Of a stretch of DNA of 64,000 nucleotides, positions 44,103 to 51,408 are shown one piece after another. Positions within the stretch are counted from its first letter, which is position 1. Every line of letters starts with the position of its first letter. The translations under genes and the position numbers were made by a program. The notes below the pieces were generated by a model. It was not told the DNA's origin and did not search any database. It worked only from the letters and a program-made list of their open reading frames with translations. Location: assembly GCF_009833125.1 (NCBI RefSeq), contig NZ_QRCC01000008.1, positions 124,001 through 188,000 on the forward strand. Reading direction: 5' to 3'. The stretch comes from Nitrosomonas sp. HPC101 (GTDB lineage: Bacteria; Pseudomonadota; Gammaproteobacteria; Burkholderiales; Nitrosomonadaceae).

Positions 44103-44744
44103 TTAATCGAGCTGCAGCGGAATTTGCCGGCTGGGTGGCACTGTACTTTTTGCGGGATCGCTGCCATAAATCTTCTCACCAAACCAGGCAGCCACGGTCA
44201 GGCGGCGCTTCAAAAACTGCCGGGTATGGCGCGAGTTTTCTGATGTGTCCCGCATCCAGAAAAAGAAAGTCATCAGATAAATGGTCGTCAGTGTGCTTTC
44301 CTCCAATGCCCGCCGCATGAATGTGGCATCCCGCTGAGCCGCCTCGCGTATCCATTGCACGGTGCGGCTGACACGCATGACAGCAGGTATCTGAATATGG
44401 ATATGCCCGAATTCCAGCTTGGACATGATCATCTGCCGGGTTACTTTACGCTGTACCGCCAGCGCATCCAGCCAGGTCATGATGAGATGGTGGATACGGT
44501 CAGAGGCAGTCAGTTCAAGAAAACCGGCGGATTCGGCCTCGTTCAGCATACAGCCATCAGCGCGATCGAACCAGGCAGCGATCAGCTCATCTTTCTCGCG
44601 GAAATACAACCGGATTTCATCCAGGGGAACCGCCAGCCTGGCTGCGATATCATATAGCCGCACTGCTTCCCAGGACGTGCAGGCAGCCAGCTCCACTGCC
44701 GTATCGATGATTGCATCACGCATCGGGTTATTACTGATCGCCAT
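44103..44744 (-). CDS. TetR-family transcriptional regulator
   Basis: 213 residues from the ATG at 44744, preceded by AAGGAGG; the longer open frame lacks a site. The N-terminal helix-turn-helix (AIIDTAVELAACTSWEAVRLYDIAARLAVP) with LYFREKDELIAAWF is TetR-like, and the rest is a helical ligand domain. It is 63 bp before the hydrolase gene on the same strand and may regulate the pair. Confidence 0.8.
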   Translation of the reverse strand: MAISNNPMRDAIIDTAVELAACTSWEAVRLYDIAARLAVPLDEIRLYFREKDELIAAWFDRADGCMLNEAESAGFLELTASDRIHHLIMTWLDALAVQRKVTRQMIMSKLEFGHIHIQIPAVMRVSRTVQWIREAAQRDATFMRRALEESTLTTIYLMTFFFWMRDTSENSRHTRQFLKRRLTVAAWFGEKIYGSDPAKSTVPPSRQIPLQLD

Positions 44745-45043
44745 ATTGAGCCTCCTTTTCTTAAAACAGAAAATAGCGTACTTCATTCTGGAAACTGTAA
44801 TCGGATGAATAGTAAGACTGCTATGCATCCGCGCTTCCCCAAACTGATAAGCGATCAACTGCAGTTTCCAAGTTCATTGTACCGGTGCACAGCCTGATTT
44901 TTCAGCCTTCTTCATAAGAATCAAGCGGGTTTTTCCACATGAGTGTCTTTCACGCAGATAACGGAAAATCAAGGATCAACACTGTTTGCTGCTGACTAAA
45001 CGCCATGTTTGCGAATTTCAGATTGCTTTCCATTCAGCTAACG

Positions 45044-45867
45044 CTATGAATGTTTGATGATTGTCGTCAGTCTGGTTTTGAGCAGGGATATACTTGGGGG
45101 ATTTTGAGTTGGCGTTTTAAGGTGTTTGTATAGGGATGGTCTGAAGTAGCTATGTTTTTTTTGCCGCCGCGAGGTGCGCGCGGTGGCCATTTCTACGCCG
45201 GTGTAACCCGCGTCGGCACCGACCATGTTTTCCTCGCCGTGCAGCAGTTTGTCGACCTGGGTAATGTCTGCAACGTTGGCTGCTGTACCGACCACGCTGT
45301 GCACCAAACCCGATTCGTCATCGACTCCGATGTGGGCTTTCATGCCAAAGTAATACTGGTTGACCTTCCTGGTCTGGTGTATTTTCGGGTCACGCTTGCC
45401 ATCCTTGTTCTTGATCGAACTCGGCGCATTGATCAGCGTGGCATCGACGATGGTGCCCTGGCGCAACGATAAACCCTGGTCACCCAGATAGCCATTAATG
45501 ACGCCCAGAATGCTGGGTGCCAGCTCATGTTTTTCCAGTAAACGACGAAAGTTGAGGATGGTGGTTTCGTCGGAAATACGCTCCAGATTCAACCCGGAAA
45601 ACTGGCTCAGGATGGTGGTCTCGTACAATGCTTCCTCCATCGTCGGATCGCTGTAGCCGAACCAGTTCTGCATCAGATGCACACGCAGCATCGCAATCAA
45701 CGGATAAGACGGGCGACCGCCTTCACCCTTGGGATAGTGCGGTTCGATCAGAGCAATCAAGTCCTTCCATGGCATAACATGATCCATCTCGATCAGAAAC
45801 AAAATTCCTCGCGAGTCTGCTTGCGTTTGCCGGCGTACTCAGCGTCGGCGAAGGTCATCTGCTTCAT
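45044..45867 (-). pseudogene. IS5-family transposase, frameshifted and 3' truncated
   Basis: The original start is the ATG at 45867 (KQMTFADAEYAGKRKQTREE). Near 45798 the frame breaks: the gene reads GAATTTTGTTTCTGA, where one more T gives EFLFLIEMDHVMPWK. The body keeps IDETTILNFRRLLE-like and GTIVDATLINAPSS motifs and FGMKAHIGVD. After VGADAGYTGVE the family sequence stops and an unrelated tail is read. The upstream end TTAGGGAACCTCTGAATAAG (minus strand, near 45920-45939) looks like the IS left terminus; no right terminus is found. Confidence 0.85.
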
Positions 45868-46000
45868 CGAAAAACTCAGCGGGTTAAATCCGGGTATTTC
45901 GCCAAAATCAGGAAGTCTTATTCAGAGGTTCCCTAAGAGGTTTGTATGGCATTTTTTACTGCAGACCCTCAGTCAGGAAAAGCCAGAAGGGGCTATCCGG

Positions 46001-46038
46001 ATAAAACACTGCACAGCGAGAACCCTCTGTGCAGTGTT
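46001..46038 (-). terminator. Terminator of the small membrane-protein gene
   Basis: AACACTGCACAG (46005-46016) and CTGTGCAGTGTT (46027-46038) form a perfect 12-bp stem with a 10-nt loop. On the minus strand a TTTTATCC tail follows, so it is a rho-independent terminator 9 bp after the 46048 stop. Confidence 0.8.
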
Positions 46039-46047
46039 CTGATGCGA

Positions 46048-46176
46048 TCAGTGTACGCTCGGCGCAAAATAAGCCGAAATTACGATTAATAAAGCCAGCA
46101 CTGTTATAATTAACACAGCAGCGCCCATCATTTTTCTAAAGGTTTCTGTATCGCTACCTTTTACTATTTCGCTCAT
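46048..46176 (-). CDS. Single-span membrane microprotein (42 aa), unknown
   Basis: AAGGAG lies 8 bases before the ATG at 46176; an ATG at 46182 is too close to it. A charged 15-residue N-terminus (SEIVKGSDTETFRKM) is followed by a hydrophobic span (AAVLIITVLALLIVISAYFA) and a stop. A strong terminator follows, so it is a complete one-gene unit. Size and form resemble small accessory subunits of respiratory complexes, but I do not recognise a family. Confidence 0.65.
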   Translation of the reverse strand: MSEIVKGSDTETFRKMMGAAVLIITVLALLIVISAYFAPSVH

Positions 46177-46320
46177 TTTCATTACTCCTTTTTCGTATGA
46201 ACCCGGAGAAAATCATGCACCTGATTGATCTGCATTTTATTGATCCATGTCAATAAAATGTATTACAGGTAATAGCGCTTGCTGTTTATAACACCTCCTG
46301 TTCCTGTTTAGAGGCTCAGA

Positions 46321-46668
46321 AGTATCCAGGGTTCCACGAGCGCAGGTCAGTTCGCACTGGGTTTCTTTCCAGGCTATGATTTTTATTCAGCTACTCAGAA
46401 TCCAAATGCGTCGATGCTTGACTACGGTATCGGGGTACTGGGGATTACACCAATCGGTAAAGCTGTTGGCACAGGTATCAGGCTCGGCGATAATCTGATC
46501 GGGGCAGCAGCAAAAGTAGCAGGCACCGGCGCTGAGAACGCGGCCAATGGTCTTAAGCTCAACAAGTCCTTGGCGAGTCAGGCTCAAATGGGCGAGGCAG
46601 GGAAAACGATGGCCGGTGCTGGTAGCCTGCACCATTCAGAGATTCGGAGCGAGTGGCTAGCTGTTTAG
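46321..46668 (+). pseudogene. Polymorphic-toxin (Rhs/pretoxin-type) fragment
   Basis: An open frame without a proper start reads FALGFFPGYDFYSATQNPNA, a Gly/Ala-rich region and LNKSLASQAQMGEAGKTMAG. The last is typical of the pretoxin joint in Rhs and hemagglutinin-type toxins. The toxin tip is absent: the frame ends 16 residues later. It is a relic of a contact-dependent toxin gene. Confidence 0.5.
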
Positions 46669-46675
46669 TCCCACT

Positions 46676-46735
46676 TATTGGTCGTCAGCTTTCCTTCAAA
46701 TCCATCCAGCAGGCGATTCAATACCTTGCATTGCT
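46676..46735 (-). pseudogene. Fic protein C-terminal remnant, copy 1
   Basis: On the minus strand VLNRLLDGFEGKLTTNKW is visible before a stop. It corresponds to VLNRLPDRFEGKLTTSKW in the longer remnant at 47937-48243. This is the C-terminal winged-helix start of Fic-family AMPylators. Confidence 0.6.
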
Positions 46736-46866
46736 TTGATGCGATCCATAAATTTTTTATATGACTTTTCGTTTTAAAAAACGAATTTACCATCTTTATC
46801 CAAAAAGATTGTTTTGTTAGAGTAGTCACTTACTCCCCTTCAGGAGAATGCATAGGAGAAATTGTA

Positions 46867-47292
46867 ATGATGCTCAAATTCAAAGGCGAGCTGCTAGCAG
46901 CATTGTTGGGCGTTAATGTGCTGCTGGCCGTACCTCCTGCGAGCGCGCAGGAGGTTGGCGAAAAGGTCACGCTGAACTTTCAGCAAGCAATACCAAACAT
47001 TCCTGGAAAATCCTTGATCGTTGTTGAGGTGGAATATGCACCTGGCGCCGCATCAGTACCTCATCATCACGCGCAATCGGCTTTCATCTACGCGTATGTT
47101 CTGAAAGGCGCTATTGAGTCGCAGGTTAATGACGAAGAAGCACGTATTTACCAAGCAGGCCAGAGCTGGTCAGAAGCGCCTGGTGCTTTGCATTCGATCA
47201 GCCGCAATGCAAGTCAGACCGAGCCCGCAAAGCTATTAGCGGTTTTTGTAGTGGATAGTTCCGACAAAACACTCACTCAACCCGTTAAATAG
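46867..47292 (+). CDS. Secreted cupin-domain protein
   Basis: 141 residues with a signal peptide (LLAALLGVNVLLAVPPASAQ) and a single cupin barrel. The metal-site histidines lie in SVPHHHAQSAFIYAYVLKG and a later His in PGALHSISRN. AGGAG precedes the ATG. It is followed after 20 bp by an AhpD-like gene, a pairing that suggests a small redox or detoxification operon. Substrate unknown. Confidence 0.82.
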   Translation: MMLKFKGELLAALLGVNVLLAVPPASAQEVGEKVTLNFQQAIPNIPGKSLIVVEVEYAPGAASVPHHHAQSAFIYAYVLKGAIESQVNDEEARIYQAGQSWSEAPGALHSISRNASQTEPAKLLAVFVVDSSDKTLTQPVK

Positions 47293-47312
47293 CTTAGTTA
47301 AAGGGAATTGAA

Positions 47313-47780
47313 ATGTCCGTTCGTATTGACTACAACCATGTTGCTCCGGGCGCATCTGCGGCTTGGGGTGGTGTCTATCGCTATGTGCTGAAAAGTGGGC
47401 TGCCAGCCGAACTGGTGGAGTTGGTGTACCTTCGGGTATCGCAAATCAACAATTGTGCTTTTTGCTTGGACATGCACACACGAGACTTGCTCGCTAAAGG
47501 GGTGAAAGTCGAGAAGCTGGCCTTGGTTCAAGCTTGGAGGGAGGCAGCCCAGTTATTTGACGAACGTGAACGTACGGCTCTTGCTTGGGCGGAGTCAGTG
47601 ACAAAAGTAGCTCAGACGGGTGTCCCTGATGAGGACTATGCTAAAGCCAGATCTGTTTTCAACGAAAAAGAATTGGTAGATCTGACGGTAGCGATCAGCC
47701 TGATGAACGCCTACAACCGGATGGCGATCAGCTTCCGAAGCACGCCAAAAGCGGCTGAACAGGGGCACAGCCTGCGGTAA
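47313..47780 (+). CDS. AhpD-like/carboxymuconolactone decarboxylase family protein
   Basis: 155 residues with the AhpD redox box NNCAFCLDMHTRDL (two Cys and His) and the family tail LTVAISLMNAYNRMAISF. Such proteins are alkylhydroperoxidase-like disulfide reductases. A ribosome site (AAAGGGAA) precedes the ATG. It is co-directional with the cupin gene and intact, in contrast to the relics around it. Confidence 0.85.
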   Translation: MSVRIDYNHVAPGASAAWGGVYRYVLKSGLPAELVELVYLRVSQINNCAFCLDMHTRDLLAKGVKVEKLALVQAWREAAQLFDERERTALAWAESVTKVAQTGVPDEDYAKARSVFNEKELVDLTVAISLMNAYNRMAISFRSTPKAAEQGHSLR

Positions 47781-47858
47781 GATAGTTGCCTGGTTACCGT
47801 GTCAGCTTCTTGAGAGTTAGCTATCAAGGTTCTCGCTAGTTCGTCTGGCGTCTAAAGA

Positions 47859-47936
47859 GTTAACGGGACATTAACTCGGTCAGCTTCATAGAATGCATCT
47901 TTGGTGAAGCCGCCGGTACTGACGTAGCGCCCGCGA
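47859..47936 (-). pseudogene. Mrr-type restriction endonuclease C-terminal remnant
   Basis: On the minus strand GRYVSTGGFTKDAFYEADR followed by VNVPL is the end of an Mrr-like restriction endonuclease (usually ...FVSTGGFTKDARYEAD...). It abuts the Fic remnant with no start or active site left. Confidence 0.6.
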
Positions 47937-48243
47937 TCATCCTTGTGGCACCTTATTTTGTGTAGTAAGTACGTCATGCAGCAGCAACTCTGTAATGTCG
48001 CGAAGTGCCGTGTCTTGGGAGCACTTCGCCAGCGCCGCCCATTTGCTGGTCGTCAGCTTTCCCTCAAATCTATCCGGCAACCGGTTTAACACCTTGATCT
48101 GACGCTCATTCATTGGGATGGCTGTTGCCCATCCTCAGAACTTAGCCTTGGCCAGCACCTGATCCAGGGTGGTGTGTGCCTGTTCGACGGCCTTCAGCAG
48201 CTCAGCCAAGAACCATTTCAACCAGGCGGTCACGTCCAAACTG
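47937..48243 (-). pseudogene. Fic protein C-terminal remnant, copy 2
   Basis: DVTAWLKWFLAELLKAVEQA, then a stop (TGA), then NERQIKVLNRLPDRFEGKLT and SKWAALAKCSQDTALRDITE are encoded on the minus strand. This is the helical linker and C-terminal winged helix of Fic AMPylators; the HxFx(D/E)GNGR core is missing. The in-frame stop and missing core make it a clear pseudogene. Confidence 0.7.
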
Positions 48244-48383
48244 CCTAATGGAGCCCAAAACGACTTGCATGGGGCCGGTAGAGTCGTCTCGTCAATTGTC
48301 GACAAGAATTTGATTTATTCCGGAGTAGCCAGTCGGAAACAATGCAGCGTGCCAACCGAACAGACGCTCAGTGGCGAGATTAG

Positions 48384-48450
48384 CAGACGCACCATGAAGC
48401 TCATCAGGATATACTGAATTACATCGCTATGTTTTACGACAGCTACCTGC
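48384..48450 (+). pseudogene. IS3-family OrfB fragment
   Basis: The plus strand reads THHEAHQDILNYIAMFYDS, matching TRHEAQQDVLQYISMFYNS of the intact IS3 OrfB at 24794. Only this block remains. Confidence 0.6.
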
Positions 48451-48593
48451 CTGAATTGCTTCGGTGTTCGCATGGATGATAATGATTTGTTCAGTATTTT
48501 TACCGAATGGAAGCCTCGGGTGACCTTCCGGTAAAATGATTTTGTTGTTCATCCTTTGATATAGAAATGGAATGAGATCAGGAGACCTGAGAT

Positions 48594-51308
48594 ATGAAGA
48601 GACAACTGGACAGTATTTTCAACCCCGGTGTCATCGCCTGTATCGGTGCATCCGGCAGGGAAGGGTCAGTCGGATTCGCTCTGCTGCATAATTTGCTCGA
48701 TGGCGATTTCAAAGGCAGGGTCTACCCTGTCAATCCGAAGCATGAATCCATTCAGGGAGTGACAGCCTATAAGAAGATCGGGGATTTGCCCGAAAAAGCA
48801 GATCTGGCCGTGATTGCCACGCCCGCGCATACCGTCCCCGGGGTCGTTGAGGAATGCGGGAAAGCAGGTGTGGGAGGGCTTCTGATCATCTCAGCGGGAT
48901 TCAGCGAGGCAGGTGAGGCAGGGCGGCAGATGCTGGAGCAGATCACAGCTACCTGTCAGCAGTACGGTATGCGGCTCGTCGGCCCCAATTGCCTGGGTTT
49001 CATCAACACTGCGGCGGGTATCAATGCCAGTTTTGCCACCAAAATGGCTGTCAGGGGCAACATTGCTTTTATTTCCCAGAGCGGTGCTTTGTGCACTTCC
49101 ATTCTCGACTGGGCGCAGGATCAGAACGTGGGTTTCAGTCATTTCGTTTCTATCGGTTCGATGGTGGATGTCGGCTTTGCGGAGTTGATCGACTATTTCG
49201 GGGTGGATAATGAGACATCTTCCATTCTGATCTATATGGAAGCGCTTAAGGATGCCCGTAAGTTCATGAGTGCCGCACGTGCTTTCGCCCGCACCAAGCC
49301 GATCATCATACTTAAAGCAGGCAAGAGCCAGGAAGGCAGCCAGGCCACGCTGTCGCATACCGGTTCTATTGCCGGTAATGACGCGGTATTTGATGCGGCA
49401 TTCCAGCGTGCCGGCATTATCCGGGTGGATACGATCGCCCAGTTGTTCAATTGTGCCCAGGCTCTGGCTACGCAGCCGCGCCCTCAGGGCAACCGTCTTG
49501 CAATCGTGACGAATGCGGGGGGGCCGGGGGTGCTGGCAACGGATTATCTGGTCACCCGGGATGGCCAGCTGGCGCATTTATCGGAAAAAATCATACATCA
49601 GCTGAATGAGGATCTGCCGTCGGGCTGGAGTCACGGTAATCCGGTGGATGTGCTCGGTGATGCGAATGCTGCCACCTATCACCAGGCACTGGCAGCGTGT
49701 TTGGCTGATGAGAATGTGGATGGTGTGCTTGCTATTCTGACTGCTCAGGCTGTCACCGATCCGGCTGGCGCGGCCCGTGAGGTAGTGAAAGCCGCGGCAA
49801 ATTCTCATAAACCGGTGCTGGCTGTATGGATGGGGGAAAGCGATGTGGCCGAGGGGAGGGACGTGCTCGAAGCCGGCAAAATACCGCATTATCGCTATCC
49901 GGAAAGTGCGGTGGATGTGTTTCTGAGAATGTGTCAGTACTCGCGTAATCTCGAATTACTGTATGAAACCCCTGAAGAGGTGCCACAGCGATTCACCCCG
50001 CGCAAGGATTCGGCCTGGCGTATCATTCGTAAGGCTTTGTCGGCAGGGCGCAAACATCTTACGGAGAACGAGGCGAAGGATCTGCTTGCCTGCTATGCCA
50101 TTCCTGTCGGGATCAGCAGGCTCGCCACCTCGGCGGAGGAAGCGGCCAGATTTGCCGGCGAAATCGGATTTCCGGTAGCGATGAAAATCGTTTCTCCCGA
50201 TGTGCTGCACAAGACCGATGTCGGCGGTGTAAAACTCAATATCAGTGATCATGCTGCTGCCAGCACAGCCTATCAGGCTATTCTGGAATCAGTACTCAGT
50301 CATGTACCCGCGGCTGACGTGCACGGTGTGCTGATCGAGGCCATGGCAAAAAAGCCTTTCGAACTGCTGATCGGTGCCAAAAAAGATGCCGTTTTCGGAC
50401 CGGTCATCGCATTCGGCAGCGGTGGTGTGGCAGTCGAGATACTGCGTGATACCCAACTCGGTCTGCCCCCGCTCAATATGCATTTGTCCCGCCGGATTAT
50501 CGAAGGCACCCGTATTTATCCGCTGCTGCAGGGCTATCGTAATATGCCGGGTGTGAATCTGGAAGATCTGGCTTTCACGCTGACCAAGTTTTCATATTTA
50601 TTGATTGATTTTCCCGAAATCAGGGAGGTCGATATCAATCCCTATGCTGCCGACCATGAATCAGGTATTGCACTCGATGCCCGCATCCTCCTGGATTCAT
50701 TTCAACCGCGACGCAAAGGACATCCGCATGATCATCTGGTGATTTCACCTTATCCGGGCAGATATATCAAACGTATTACACTGAAAAACGGGGTGGAAGT
50801 TATGTTGCGCCCCATCCGTCCGGAAGATGAACCAATGGAAACCCGGATGCTCGAGAATCTTTCCACCGAGACACTTTCTTTCCGTTTTTTCGGTAAGGTT
50901 CCCTACGTGAGCCATAGTTTCACTGCCCGGTTTACCCATATCGATTATGACCGTGAGATGGCAATCGTAGCGGAAGTCCTGGAAAACGGAGAGAAGCAAA
51001 TGATTGGTGTAGTACGTATCATGGCGGATGCCTGGGGGGAAAATGCAGAATATGCCATCGTAGTTGCTGATGAATGGCAGGGGCTCGATCTCGGTAACAA
51101 TCTGACTGACTATATCCTCGAAATCGCACGTGACAAGGGTATCGCCCGAATTCATGCAACCATGCTGGCCACCAACAAACGCATGATCCACATGTTTGAA
51201 AAACGCGGCTTCAGGATTTTCAGAGAGGATCCCGAAGCCTGTCACGCGGAACTGGATCTGGAAGCTAGCATGCCTTTTGCCGCAGAATTACCGTTTCAGC
51301 CAATATAA
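48594..51308 (+). CDS. PatZ-like protein: ADP-forming acyl-CoA ligase fused to GNAT acetyltransferase
   Basis: 904 residues. The order is CoA-binding Rossmann domain (FNPGVIACIGASGREGSVGF), succinyl-CoA ligase-like domains with the phospho-His candidate His255 in LSHTGSIAGND, an ATP-grasp domain (FPVAMKIVSPDVLHKTDVGG), and a GNAT domain from about residue 735 (VMLRPIRPEDEPMETRML, VVADEWQGLDLGNNL). Pat/PatZ proteins acetylate and inactivate acetyl-CoA synthetase and other enzymes. The catalytic His of the ligase is present here, so acyl-CoA ligase activity may also remain. It is a single gene with AGGAGA upstream. Confidence 0.87.
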   Translation: MKRQLDSIFNPGVIACIGASGREGSVGFALLHNLLDGDFKGRVYPVNPKHESIQGVTAYKKIGDLPEKADLAVIATPAHTVPGVVEECGKAGVGGLLIISAGFSEAGEAGRQMLEQITATCQQYGMRLVGPNCLGFINTAAGINASFATKMAVRGNIAFISQSGALCTSILDWAQDQNVGFSHFVSIGSMVDVGFAELIDYFGVDNETSSILIYMEALKDARKFMSAARAFARTKPIIILKAGKSQEGSQATLSHTGSIAGNDAVFDAAFQRAGIIRVDTIAQLFNCAQALATQPRPQGNRLAIVTNAGGPGVLATDYLVTRDGQLAHLSEKIIHQLNEDLPSGWSHGNPVDVLGDANAATYHQALAACLADENVDGVLAILTAQAVTDPAGAAREVVKAAANSHKPVLAVWMGESDVAEGRDVLEAGKIPHYRYPESAVDVFLRMCQYSRNLELLYETPEEVPQRFTPRKDSAWRIIRKALSAGRKHLTENEAKDLLACYAIPVGISRLATSAEEAARFAGEIGFPVAMKIVSPDVLHKTDVGGVKLNISDHAAASTAYQAILESVLSHVPAADVHGVLIEAMAKKPFELLIGAKKDAVFGPVIAFGSGGVAVEILRDTQLGLPPLNMHLSRRIIEGTRIYPLLQGYRNMPGVNLEDLAFTLTKFSYLLIDFPEIREVDINPYAADHESGIALDARILLDSFQPRRKGHPHDHLVISPYPGRYIKRITLKNGVEVMLRPIRPEDEPMETRMLENLSTETLSFRFFGKVPYVSHSFTARFTHIDYDREMAIVAEVLENGEKQMIGVVRIMADAWGENAEYAIVVADEWQGLDLGNNLTDYILEIARDKGIARIHATMLATNKRMIHMFEKRGFRIFREDPEACHAELDLEASMPFAAELPFQPI

Positions 51309-51408
51309 CGGTTATACCCCGGCGGGAGCCTCATCATGATGCCTCCGGCTATCAGACGATGCACCGGGAAGCGTCATGAGACGAGTAGAAGTTTATTTCT
51401 TTTGTGTG

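Noticed and set aside
48169-48417. 82-aa plus-strand frame in the Fic/IS3 graveyard
   Set aside because: It is the antisense of the Fic remnant running into IS3 debris.
51309-51408. Terminator between the PatZ-like gene and the phytase-domain gene
   Set aside because: The GCCTCATCATGATGCC segment is only partly self-complementary, with no T run.
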